64,000 bases of DNA, taken from positions 13,695,666-13,759,665 of the forward strand of contig CM038919.1 of assembly GCA_021904315.1 (NCBI GenBank), written 5' to 3'. The notes below the pieces were generated by a model that was given only the letters and a program-made list of their open reading frames with translations, had not been told where the DNA came from and did no database searches. Positions within the stretch are counted from its first letter, which is position 1; each line of letters opens with the position of its first letter. This stretch comes from Sphagnum magellanicum (Eukaryota; Streptophyta; Sphagnopsida; Sphagnales; Sphagnaceae). Of the stretch, positions 33,414 through 44,384 are shown piece after piece. The position numbers and the translations under genes were made by a program.

Positions 33414-34166
33414 TTAGTTGAGTAGCAATTTGCGACGTGCACGGCGTAATAGCAGGCGCAGGTTCGGGGGCACTGGCCTCTCAATGCGTGCTTTCACCGG
33501 TGCTCCGGGCGTTTCTTGAACAGCTGCTGGGCCTTGTTTTGGAGGCGTTCTTGGTGAGCAAGAACCTTCCGATATCTGAGATGCGCAGTTGGACGGTGTC
33601 GGAGAACTTAGGTGTGAAGCTTCATCATCTTCTGCACAACAGGGGCCGCGGCCTCGATCTTTTGCAGTTCTCGCTGACTCTTGAAAGCCTTGAATGCTAG
33701 AAGATACAAATCCACATTCTCCATTCTCCGAAGAAGTTCTTGCTACAATCGGTTCAAGACTGGAGTCTTGAACAGGTTCAATGGCCAAACCCGCACAAGA
33801 GCTGCTTGTCGAAATTCCAACAGAGAAATGATCCTCCAGACTGATTCTTTGACTTCGAGGCAAGGTCAATACAGATCCCTCGAGTCTCGTTTCTTTCTGC
33901 AAAACACAACTACTCGATACACCAAGGGAAACAACGGTTCCTAGCACTAGAGTTTCAGGTTCCGTGCAAATTTTACGATCCGCATGAAACAATTCTTCTT
34001 GCTGTTCTCTAAGGTCAACTGACCTGCAACCAGAAACAACAAGAGACTGATGAGAGTCGTCCTGAAAGTCCAACACCGACGAATGCTGCAATGAACTCGA
34101 CAGCCTGCATTTCTTCAGGGGCGGTGTAGGAGCCTCCATGTTATTATTATCATCACCAGGGCTCAT
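33414..34166 (-). CDS. Ser/Pro/Arg-rich protein, possibly SIAMESE-related CDK inhibitor-like
   Basis: A 250-residue uninterrupted frame starting MSPGDDNNNMEAPTPPLKK. It is rich in Ser, Glu, Pro and Arg, has no membrane segment, and looks largely disordered. Near the C terminus, residues 203-225 (C.PRTPP then ETPGAPVK) loosely resemble the plant SIAMESE/SMR motif C.TP...CPPAPRK. The extreme C terminus (RRARRKLLL, 241-249) resembles a cyclin-binding RxL motif. SMR proteins inhibit cyclin-dependent kinases and trigger endoreduplication, but the match is weak and the length exceeds most family members, so function is only suggested. The start is the first ATG of the frame and is preceded by a GC-richer leader with further short frames. 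Codon content and composition differ clearly from the AT-rich flanks, supporting a real gene. One copy of the dispersed palindrome repeat lies 0.6 kb upstream. Confidence 0.55.
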   Translation of the reverse strand: MSPGDDNNNMEAPTPPLKKCRLSSSLQHSSVLDFQDDSHQSLVVSGCRSVDLREQQEELFHADRKICTEPETLVLGTVVSLGVSSSCVLQKETRLEGSVLTLPRSQRISLEDHFSVGISTSSSCAGLAIEPVQDSSLEPIVARTSSENGECGFVSSSIQGFQESARTAKDRGRGPCCAEDDEASHLSSPTPSNCASQISEGSCSPRTPPKQGPAAVQETPGAPVKARIERPVPPNLRLLLRRARRKLLLN

Positions 34167-34655
34167 TGCCGAGTTTTTCGAGACAATAATATTGTTATCT
34201 CTGGTCTTTAGCTCTGCAGCTGCTCTTCCGCTCTCGGTCCAATATTAACTTCCTTCTCCATATCAGAAGACTCCAGTACGTGCGGAAATCGCGCGGCCCT
34301 CAAAACGTTTTGAGAGACAAATTGGAGGTTCCCAGGAACAAAAGATCCACAATAAGAAGAGCGCAGTAGATGAAAAGGAAATTCTTCTGCGCACGTGCTC
34401 CCCAGAAAGCATCTCCAAACAAACTGAAAATCTGCAAGTCTTTTCAAGCAGATGTTTGCAATGCGGATTTGCAAGAGCTGCCCTAACAGACCAGGAAAAA
34501 ACAGAGAGGAAAGTGTGGAAGAACCGGATTTCGGTCGAGGACTCGACTCCCGGAGAAAGGGAGAGAGAGAGATGAGCAAACAGAAACGGAGCGTCGACGG
34601 ACGACGGACGGACTACCGGCGGTCGTCCGTCCGTCACATAGCCGTTAGGATCAGT
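34167..34655 (-). promoter_or_regulatory. Probable 5' leader/promoter region of the 33.4-34.2 kb gene
   Basis: GC-richer stretch directly upstream of the start codon, with CGGACGGACG-type simple sequence and GAGAGAGA near 34560-34630. Two overlapping minus-strand frames of 123 and 171 codons have no domain and end before the ATG. I read them as leader or promoter rather than coding. Confidence 0.35.
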
Positions 34656-34659
34656 ATTT

Positions 34660-34860
34660 TTTTTAAAGGACTGTAGTTTTTGTTCGTAGCCAAAGTGGCG
34701 ATCATCCATACGAAGATATAGAAAAAAATGGCGATCTTCTTTCCTAAGAAGATTTACCCAAATATGGCTGTAAACCAAATATGAAGTACAAATATTTAAT
34801 CATCAGTTTATATTTTTAGCTGCACACTGAAAACCAAATATAGAAATCTGACAATTTTTA
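34660..34860 (-). repeat. Palindrome-core dispersed repeat, copy H
   Basis: GTAGCCAAAGTGGCGATCAT, then TTTACCCAAATATGGCTG at 34753-34770 (diverged palindrome), then ACCAAATATGAAGTA. About 0.6 kb upstream of the neighbouring gene's start codon. Confidence 0.6.
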
Positions 34861-34879
34861 CCCCATTTTTTTAAAACCT

Positions 34880-35115
34880 CAGATCTGGTTCTGGTGCTCC
34901 TCTTTCTAACCTGGACCAAAACCGATGGGTAACTTCCAGTTTACCCCTAGTTAACCCTGGTTCTAATCTGTTTTTTTTTTCCCCAAAGACATTGGTTCTG
35001 ATTTCCAAAAATCAGATCTGGTTTGTATTCAATTCTTACTAACCAGAACTGGAATCTGCAATTCTGACCTGCCAAAGCATGTACCTGCTCAACACTGGTT
35101 TAAACTTGCTATAAG
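34880..35115. repeat. Second dispersed repeat family, copy 2
   Basis: Homologous to 7380-7600 in the same orientation (CAAAAATCAGATCTGGTTTG, TACTAACCAGAACTGG, AGCATGTACCTGCTCAACAC). In both places it follows a palindrome-core repeat within about 1 kb. Confidence 0.55.
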
Positions 35116-36744
35116 GGACATAGTCACTACACCATGGTGTTTGGGACACAACCTTCTAAGCTGTGAACCTTTCTGGGTACACCTCTTTCCTTCCTTACAC
35201 CAAATAATGCCCAAGTGTGGCCTAATAGGGGGCTTTCACTTAGTAATTTCAGCGAGGAGAGGTTTTGAAGAATTGGTAGCCTATATGAGTGATTTTTTTA
35301 AATCTGTGATATTTTTTGGAATCCTTTGTATGGTTGTCCATGAATCATTTCAAAGACAATTTCAGAAATAACTATCTCTTTTTCAACCCTAACTACTTCA
35401 TTTCTTTCTTAATAACAACTTTTTTTTCCTATGAATTTCTTTAATAACTATCTCCCACCTTTTCTAATATTGTAATACCTTCATCATTTCGGCATAAACT
35501 AAATTATTTTTCATTTTGCTGAACTTCTGAATTTTTATTATTATTTGTACTGAAATTTTAATAAAATCAAAAGTTGAACTGTCAGGTTTTGAACAGCAGA
35601 TTTTCCTGTCAAAGTCATTAATCCTCACTAACTTTAATTTCCAATGAACTTGTAAGTTTGGCATAGTATTGTGTCCTAGACAAGAACTCACATGTGGCCT
35701 TTCCCCAAATATGCATAATAGGGGTCTAGGCAAGAGTCAATGTACAGAATTGGCAGCAAATGTGAGTTTCCAATTTCCTCCCAATGGGGCTGTGTGGGGG
35801 AGCCAACATAGGCATCCCCCTGCTTTAAACCTTCTATGGAATGGGCAAGTGGCTGCTACATGTGAACATGATGTGAACATTGTGAGAACACAATCAGAAT
35901 GTCATAGAAACATCATGTAAACATTGTGGGAACAATCATGGGAATGTTATAGTAAAATCGTTAGAACATGGGAGTGTGAAAACAAAACATGGGAACCTTT
36001 TCTGTAATATTCTGCTTTGGAAGATTATGCATAATCCTTTACAATTAGAAGATTAAGAGACACAATCTTCTTGTCCAGAAGAATACAATCTGTTTTCCAA
36101 GTGACAACAAGGTTGAAGAGCACCAAAAATACTCAGCCTACTATGTTTTTTAGCATGAATAGAAAAATGGCCATAGACATAATGTACTATGGACCGGGCC
36201 TGTGGGCACCCACCAGCAAACCATGGAGAGTGATGGATGGTACAAAATGTACTAATGTTTTAAGTACTCACTTGGTACACATAACTGGATGTGCAAACAT
36301 CACTCCATTGGTAACATCCCATGGTGACACCTTGATTGTTTGGTGAGTATTAAGAAAAGGAAATCACTTATATTCCAAACTGTCAGCTACAACAACAATT
36401 CCAAGGTCACTCCAAGATCCTTTCAAGTTCCTCTCGAACTCTTGGTTTGAAATTCTCCCACTACAGCATAAGAGCAAATTGGTTATGCTGCTCTTGGTTT
36501 TGTATCATAAGTGATGGTCTGGTATAAAAAAAAACTTAGTACCAAGGAGCTTATCAGACTGGTATGACCCGTGGTGATACCAGTCTCATACCAATCAAGC
36601 CCCCAGTATGATCCATACCAAGCAAATTTCAAATGCATTGATATACACATTAGACTTGTATCAATGCGTCCCAAAATCTGTAAAGCCAGTAAGTAACCCT
36701 CTACCCTTCTACACTTCAAAGTTTCATAAATGAACCCAACCCAA
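35116..36744. other. Intergenic DNA, no gene recognised
   Basis: No family-level match in any frame. The short stretch ATAATGTACTATGGACCGGG at about 36178 faintly echoes ATGTATTATGGAATGGGCC near 4348, perhaps remnants of another repeat. Confidence 0.4.
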
Positions 36745-36800
36745 GGACCCAGGCTGGTATGCTCCAAAGCCAATACCAGACCAACACTGGTTCATACTTC
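36745..36800. repeat. Dispersed repeat piece related to 7805-7860
   Basis: GGTATGCTCCAAAGCCAATA then CAGACCAACACTGGTTCA; see the partner copy. Same orientation. Confidence 0.5.
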
Positions 36801-37513
36801 CACCTCAGCCACAACTTTGGACAGCTCTCCACATAACCTAAAAATGGAAAGTTGTTTGTTTGCAAACCAATGCTGACATTATATTGAGGTCAACTGGGAT
36901 GCTAACTTGGGTTGGAAATACCAGCAAGAATGTCTATCAAGTCCAAACTTCCTTGCTGAAATAACACATGCTCCGGGCTTAGTGGGTTGTAATCCGCTAT
37001 GTAATATTGCCTAGGTCAATCCATCTTTGGACCACCACCTGCCAGTTTCAGTTTAGTTAGACTAGAGGAGCATCCATGTAGCCAATAAAATGACACTCAG
37101 ACAAAACAACCTGTGTCTGCATCATCATGCTCCTCAATCCATGCAGATGATGAGAGTCCATAGATTTCAAATGTAAGTCATACTAATTTCCAGGTGTAAG
37201 TCCAGTATCCATTTGGCTGATTAAAAAGCTGTGTGCCCATAGGCACTTGTTTCAGCTATTTCGATTTCAACTGTCTGGCTCAGTTTAAGAAAACCAGAGT
37301 CAACAACAAAAGACATCACAACTTCAAACCCCAACCAAGCAATTGAGCCAAAAATTCCAATCTGCAAAATAATTCCATTGTTTTTTGCTGGAAATGTGAA
37401 CAGGGACTTTGATGTAAGCATTTGTCTGCACAATCAGGCCCAAAAAAGGTTGAAGAAGAAGTGAGGTTCCAGTGGAGAACTGTACATGTCAGACTGCTGG
37501 AGAAAGAATATTT

Positions 37514-40399
37514 TCAGATGTGCAGAGCTGCAGCAATGGAGCCAGCCAGGCTGAGGACCTCAAATGGTGGTCTTCCCATCACATCCTTCACAGTAGTTGC
37601 ACATGAGTCTGTGATCCAGAAATGAGCAAAACCATGTTCTGGGCCCTCTGTCCATGAAACACCACACACTACAATTATCACCTGAAGTATCATGGTGCTT
37701 CTCAAATATTTATTGCTATTAAAACCATTCTCCAAGATTAATAAAGAAGACCAACTCCACAGCCTTTGAATTTGCTAGACCTGGCAATCCAATTCTCACA
37801 TGTACTAGAGTTGGCAGGGGTTCTCCAGCTGTAGAGATAACTCAATTGTAGGAAAAGACACCATCAAAGATTTCTACCTGGTGCCTTGTTTTCGAACTTT
37901 CAGTAAACGCACTGTCAGCTCAAAATATGAGCACAAAATTATGTGAACCAAAATGATATATCAGAGGAACTGTCCAAAGCTCCTAATGTTACTAATGTTC
38001 CCAAGGAACTAGGCTGGAATAAGAATGAGGATGGACAATCCAGAATCAGCAAAGCTAATCTACTACTACATAATCTCCCATTTCAATTCAGAAGAGCTAT
38101 TCTTCAAACATCATACAGACCCAACAAAGTGAACAATCACTAGTTTTTCATAGGCATGGGCAATTAAAGGAAGGAGAAATGATATGTCGGGGATAGCTCA
38201 CCTCCATTATCATGCCCAAAACGCTCCCATGATCTCTTGGGGAAGACCCCATGTGTTACATAAGCACTTACTTTGGATGCACCATTTGCTGCTAAAAGCT
38301 TCTGGAAAATCCATCCACAACCAACAGCATTTTTCAACATACTTCAAACAAGGGAGCAGTGCACTATGTAAGTTTCAGAAGCCTGTCATGAAAGAGATCA
38401 CTTGTACAAAAAGGCAACAAGATAAGTACTCTCCTGAGAACAATCACTTTGGATGCAGCCTTGGTTGTGCTGTCCTCAAGAGAGAAGGATCTGTCTCAGA
38501 GATATCTTAACAAGCCAGTGAATACATTTGTATGTATGTAATAATTTCAGACCTGACACTCGATGAGAGTGCCTCCTGACTGCACCAAGTCATCAACTAT
38601 GACAACATGACGCCCCTGTGGCTCTCCTTCCTTCAGCCTCACTATGCGGTTGTTGCCATCTCTCACCTTTGTGCAGACAATCTGGACACAATCACAGTTG
38701 CTCTTAGGCCATACATACTCAATGCCCTGCTTGCAGTCAATTGAGTTAACAGAATTTCAATGACACCACCAATATTGGTATCTGGACAAGGTCAATTGAG
38801 TGCAATACCGTTGGAAAATGTTGAAGCTGCTTATGGAAGCGTTTCCATGCTCCTTCATCTGGAAATGCTACACTTATCTGCAACCCTTACGGGAGTTAAT
38901 TCAACAAGTAATAATCACTTCATGCAAACTTTTTAAATTACCAAGTCCTACAAAACAGCCAAGAATATCGTGGAATAATGGAATCTGACAATAAAAATGA
39001 ACTCACATTGTTGGCATCTGGGAGCTGATGCAGACGATGTTTGAGCAAGGGGATGCCACTCTCAAAGCATGGCAGCACATTGTCACCAAAGTAGAACCTT
39101 TCCTGAGACCATTCAATATCTAAGACTGAGAAGAGCACACAAAGATAGAGATGCTCAAAACCAAGAAGAAGATGATCAGTAACATACATGGAAAACATGC
39201 GAAATATGGTTGTAGAGGCTCAGAAGCTGTGACATGCCAGCAGGTAAAGGCTTACTTGAAGTGCATGAATGTCAAATATGACAAGGCTTGTTGGACCACC
39301 CCTAGAGATGGGAATATTGGAAAGGATCCGGGCTAGAGTGAAAGCAGTGGCAATGTCACCCTCATCTTCCATACGCTCCAAGGTTCCCGTGGGAAAGAAA
39401 GGCAACACAAGTGTGAAGGATGAGACAAACATGCGTGGCAAGGCATAGATGATGGACAGCTGCTCAAAGATGACTCCTGGAGAACTGAAAGATGCCAAGA
39501 ATGCCACATGCTGACTACGTATCCCATGGGCATTTGGTACAAACAAATTGGGGAATCCATCTGCAAAGGTCCTGCAATGACAAAAGAAGCTCTTTCACAT
39601 TCAAATGTGCAAAATCCTAAACCCTAAACCCTGCACCTTTGCAAAAACTTTTGGAAATTCAAGGACTAATTGGTGCCAAGAAGGACAAGAATTTCTGTGC
39701 TAATTTTGCAAAGTAATTTCAACACAAAATAGAAAGAGAAAGAGAAACTGGTATAAAGGAAAGGAACAAACCCCCATTTGATGGATTTGAGCTCAATTGA
39801 ATCCGTCTCTGCAGCAATACGGCGTGCAAGATCCTCCGTTTCACTGCAATAAAATAGGCACACCTGCAACCAATTCCCCGAATCACATTTTTGATGCAAG
39901 GGGCTAAGCTTCAAAGATACGAACAAGAAACGAGCATCATCATTTCCAGGCAGCAAACAAGAAACCCCCAAAAAACATAGCAACAATGCACCTGCTTCTT
40001 GTTAGGTCTGTCCAAAAGACCACAAGTACCACCGTTAAGCTCCGCCGTCTCAGACCCCGCCGCCGCGAGAGCAGCAGAGATGGGAAGCGTAGGAATCCCA
40101 GCGTAAATATCACTATTCCCTTCAGTCACAGCAGCCGGAGTCGCAGAACTAGAAGCCACAGCCACCGCCGCCGGTTCCCCCATTACTTGAGACTCCTCCA
40201 AATCCCGAAAATCCTTCAAAGCACGGGCACAGCGTCTTTTCACCTCGCTTTTGCTTTCTTGTGGGCAACTGGAACTCAGAGTCCAGTGCGAGAGAACTCG
40301 CTGTCGCAAAACCAAATGCGAGGGAAGGGTCACAGGAGGAGGCTGAGAGGAAAGGAGCCCGAGAGCAGCAGATGTGGGGAGAGGCCGCAGAGAGGCCAT
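37514..40399 (-). CDS. PRS3: Ribose-phosphate pyrophosphokinase, plastid-type class II (PRS3-like)
   Basis: PRPP synthetase makes 5-phosphoribosyl-1-diphosphate from ribose-5-phosphate and ATP for nucleotide, His and Trp synthesis. Eight exons join in frame: 40399-39992, 39863-39772, 39571-39256, 39102-39007, 38877-38809, 38681-38553, 38301-38202 and 37647-37514, all GT-AG, giving 447 residues. Residues 1 to about 130 are an Ala/Ser/Pro-rich extension starting [13 protein letters not shown], consistent with a transit peptide. The catalytic region begins around [17 protein letters not shown]. It includes [52 protein letters not shown] and the PRPP-binding loop [13 protein letters not shown] at 353-365, and ends [16 protein letters not shown]. 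These are hallmarks of the plant phosphate-independent class II enzymes (Arabidopsis PRS3/PRS4), and wording is closest to plastid PRS3. A further in-frame ATG lies 30 codons upstream, and another, MGEPAAV, sits inside exon 1. No disruption is seen. Confidence 0.92.
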
Positions 40400-41309
40400 A
40401 TGCACGCAGGCTGCATTGCGTTGTTGGTTGGTTTGTCTTCTTCTTTTCCCCCTGATTTGCGCCTTGTTCTTGCGAGTGTGCGTCACATTACGTATCGCCT
40501 TGCCTCTTTAGATTAAGGAGAGGCTTCAGACCGCCTCGCCACTTTGTCGCCTTCGACCTTCCAAAAGCTTCCAAACTGGTATTCTAATATTTTAATTTTT
40601 ATGTGCCCTTCAAAAGTCAATACAAAAGTCAGCTATCCCTTGAGGTTTAGGTCCGCTTTACATTAGGAGTCGGGGCCAGCGTTCAACCCAAATCAAGCAT
40701 TCCTATTGGTTCAAAAGTTGAAATCAGCCCCAAGGGCTTTACACTAGGAAACAAGGCCGAACTAGAAAAATTATTTTCAATCTGCCCAAAGTTACTTATA
40801 AATGCTGAAATTTATGGCCTTGTATTGGCCCCAAGGCTGGAAAAAGGATACCATCCATTTGGGAGGCCAATTTGCAACCCTTGGGGCCAAACAACAAGCC
40901 AAAAATGCTCAAAGTTGGTGCCAAGTTTTTCCGGCCCTGATTCCTAGTGTAAAGCGGGCCTTAGATTTGTCCCAAAAACAAACTTGGACTCGCTGTTGTT
41001 GTACTACCAGTGATGATCAATTGATGAAAAAAATTAAAATTGATTTTGTGAAAATTAAGTTGCATTCAAGTGAAAATATTGAATGATATTGTGTGCAACT
41101 TGAACTGAATTGAAATACATTGAATGGAATCCAAATTTTACTGAAATCGAATTGGATTCAGATTCACTTGAAAAGAAATGAGATGTAAATTGATGTAAAA
41201 AATATGAAAAATCTACTTGTATGGAAGTATTTGATGTCATTGGTAGTTGGGAGAGATTGTTCCACATCATTAGAAACTTTGTAGACACTTTGCTAAACCT
41301 GCTGTGTGC

Positions 41310-41420
41310 TGGTTTTTACTTTCATATTTATTGTAGCCAAATCTGGCTAAATCATGTTTGGACAATCCCTAATTCAGATACATCACAAAATTGAAAAAAG
41401 GAAAAAGAAACACTAGCCGC
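41310..41420 (+). repeat. Palindrome-core dispersed repeat, copy I
   Basis: TTTTACTTTCATATTTATTG then AGCCAAATCTGGCT at 41335-41348, ending ATACATCACAAAATTGAAAA and an A-rich tail. It lies 0.94 kb upstream of the PRPP synthetase start codon. Confidence 0.7.
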
Positions 41421-41639
41421 ATGCATTTGTATTTATTCAGGTGACCATCGAACTCTTTAAAAAAAATTCTGAATTTATTTTGACTTCAGGAAAACTCACA
41501 ACCTTGCAACTTTATAGTCTAGATTCTCACTTCTTTAAGCTTGCAAAAAAAAAAAGAAAAAAAAACTCTGCCAGTGGTTTGTCTTGCACATTTATTGGTA
41601 AATTGAAATGTTTCTTATGGATACTCATATAGCCTTTGT

Positions 41640-41935
41640 AACCAGCGTTTTCTTTTTTTGGGGCAAATTTTTGCCCCATTGTGACAAATTAAAATCCAGT
41701 GTGACTCGTACACAGGATTGCTCTTGAAAATGAAATATTTTGAGGAAAAGAATTCTGAAATTGCCATATTTAGATAATAGATTCCAACTTCCAACAGGTC
41801 ACCAAAATATAACAGGATTTTTTTAACATTCTACTTTCCTCTCTGGCCTGTAGCCAAAATTTGGCTAAATCCTCTTGTTGTCAGATCACCAATATGGCTA
41901 CATCACAAAATTGAAAAAAAGAAAGAAACACCACA
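41640..41935 (+). repeat. Palindrome-core dispersed repeat, copy J (long)
   Basis: Long copy with its A-rich tail to the right. It contains ATTGTGACAAATTAAAATCC, GTGTGACTCGTACACAGGAT, CAACAGGTCACCAAAATAT, TACTTTCCTCTCTGGCCTGT, the core AGCCAAAATTTGGCT at 41852-41866 (one extra A), and GGCTACATCACAAAATTGAA. Collinear with copy F over its whole length. Confidence 0.75.
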
Positions 41936-43026
41936 AGATTTATCCCCTCATATAGTAATTGTCATGTTGGTCCGCCTTGATATTGAGCGGTTAAACCTTG
42001 AACATCTTTTGTTGGCCTTGAATCCTGGCTTTGGCTCCCTGAAGTTCAGAAAGGACCAGGGGAACTAGCTTCCTGGATTCCTGGCCATACCAGTGCAAAC
42101 CAAGATTTTCACTTCCCTTAGATTCCCCTGGAACACACTCAAGCAAATTGGATATTTTTAGTACAGAAAATTATAGCAAAAGATGCTCATGTAAGGAGAT
42201 GATGATCAGCAGTCCTCCCCCCACTCCCCAAGTTTTTTGATATAAAATAAACTGGGGAATTTTTCCAATGAAAATTCTAATTTACACTACAAAAAAATTG
42301 ATTCCAAAATTTTTGGGAAATTGTTTTTTGCCCAAAAAAATCACAAATGATGAGATAATGTTACATAGGTTATTTAGGTTGTTTGGGGGCATATTCATCA
42401 CTTGGGAATTACATCTTGAGGAATCTTATATGTTGTAGGGAACTCTAAAAATCATCCAAACCTGAAGACACCCATCTGGGAGGATTTCATTAGATTGCTG
42501 TTGTTCGGGGTCCTCACGTCGAGTGCAGAAGGAAGCTGAAGGAATTGGACAACAAGATTACATTGGGTGGGACAGTCTCAGGTTGGCCACACCAAAGCAA
42601 CAAGGGGTGTGTCACACTATGGCCTAGCCCTTTACATTTTAAAGTATTTTAAGGCAAAAGAAGAATTATGGAAACTTAAATATTTCACCATGAAAAAATA
42701 TAATCTCGAAAATATCCTGTAAAAGAAACCGAAATCCTTCAAGATATTACAACTCTACAATAATTAATCTCAAGTTTCAACACAAGCCAAAATATAATCT
42801 TTCAAAAATCCTCATATAAAAATAGACCTACTACCTAGGGGCCAAAATCCCTCGAGCTATTACGCTCTATAATGAATCTAAACACAATATTCTTGCCTTG
42901 GTAGGCAAGGCCAGCAAATACAAAATACCTCGTGGATTCTAGTTGTTTGCTCATAGGTAGAATGGGGTCCCCATGTGTGAATTTCTTACTTTCCTAGGGG
43001 ATGGGCTTCTTCCACTCTGGAGAGTT
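41936..43026. other. Intergenic DNA between the PRPP synthetase and SDR genes
   Basis: No gene recognised. CACTACAAAAAAA at about 42285 looks like the first bases of a CACTA terminus, without further support. Confidence 0.4.
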
Positions 43027-43308
43027 CTATCTTCCTAGATTTATGTCATATTTCAGTTCTGTAAATTGAGGCAGAAGCACCTCTAAGACCTTTGGAACCA
43101 AGGATGAAAAGATGCCTTGTTGGTGAATACTAGCTCTAACTCTTAAAAGTTCTGTAACGAGCCTATTTACCCTAAAACCACATTTTTTCAGCTCTTGAAG
43201 TTTGCAAATTTTCAGAACTGGCTTTGAGTCCATCCTATGATTTAAATTTCTGACAAGCTCCAAGAATATCTCCATACAAGTATAATTTAAATCAACCTGA
43301 ACAGAATT
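43027..43308 (-). other. Possible orphan exon, unknown product
   Basis: A minus-strand frame preceded by a good acceptor (CAATTCTGTTCAG then GTTGATTTAAAT near 43300) encodes about 94 residues of balanced, complex composition, with LELVRNLNHRMDSKPVLKI as a representative stretch and several predicted helices. It ends at TAG (43027). No donor, partner exon or family was recognised. It may be a terminal exon of an unrecognised gene or a captured gene fragment. Confidence 0.3.
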
Positions 43309-44384
43309 GAGAGATGACCCAATAACAAGGTTACAAAGATTTCAGATCTCATATCTTAAGTTGTGCAGTTGCACGGGCATGAGTTGTGCCCAAACCAAAC
43401 TCCAAAGTTTGGCAGGGTTACATCAACATAATAGCAATTACCAGTAAGCATAGGAAACCCAAGCCTAAAGAACAGAGAAAGCAAAACTGACACCTGAGGA
43501 GCAGTATGAAAAACAATGATGGTGAAACACATGTTGAGAGACCCTCAACATTCACACAGCATAGCATAGCATCACCACCTACCCACTGATTTCATCAGCT
43601 CCCAGCAGTCGGTGGAGGCTGCCTGGCTCAATAAAAACCGGAAAACTCAAGAGGAAAAGAGAGAAAGAAAAAAGATAAGGATGACAAAACCTCAAACAAG
43701 AAAGGCAAAGAAAACAGAAAAAGAAACAGAGAACTTTAAGAGCAAATTCATTATGGTTAAGAGATATTGAAATGCCAAGATAATAAGATTTCTCTGTGTG
43801 TTTGTTCTGGACTAATACATTTCATACCAATGTGAAAATCCAATTACCTTACAAAAAATTCCAAGAGGGTCAAAATGGAGTGCTTGAGAAACAAAATGTC
43901 AATCTCTGGTTTAACCCCCAAGTGAATCACCATGAGATGTTGGCTACTTCAGTCATACACTGTGTCTGCTCAGGCAACCAACAGAAGCCATTTCAACCAT
44001 CTGCCAACAAAGCTCTTCAAAAAGTCACCAATATGACAACTCTCACCATTTTGCTGAATGACAATAGAACTGTCTGTTTTGACAGTTAACCTGTCCTAGC
44101 AACTTGAAAACTTCTTAGAGCAGCCTATGTCATACATTGCAACATTCCAGACAACAAAACAACTGTTAAGCAACCAGGAGACATCTAATTTTGCAAATCT
44201 CGCATTCTGGCAACCATGATTTCAAATGAAGGGAATGCTTCCCACAAACTCGCTGTGATAACAAAATTGTTGGTTGAAAGCAGAAAGGGCCTGTAAATTG
44301 GCAACATCCCAAACATTTCACTATCCTATAGGCTCCATCCTCTAAAAGTGTGCATTTCTAAGTGCCCTCCTACACAGTGACTTC

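Noticed and set aside
39986..40516. 176-codon plus-strand frame
   Set aside because: Antisense to exon 1 of the PRPP synthetase, Arg/Ser-rich, no domain.
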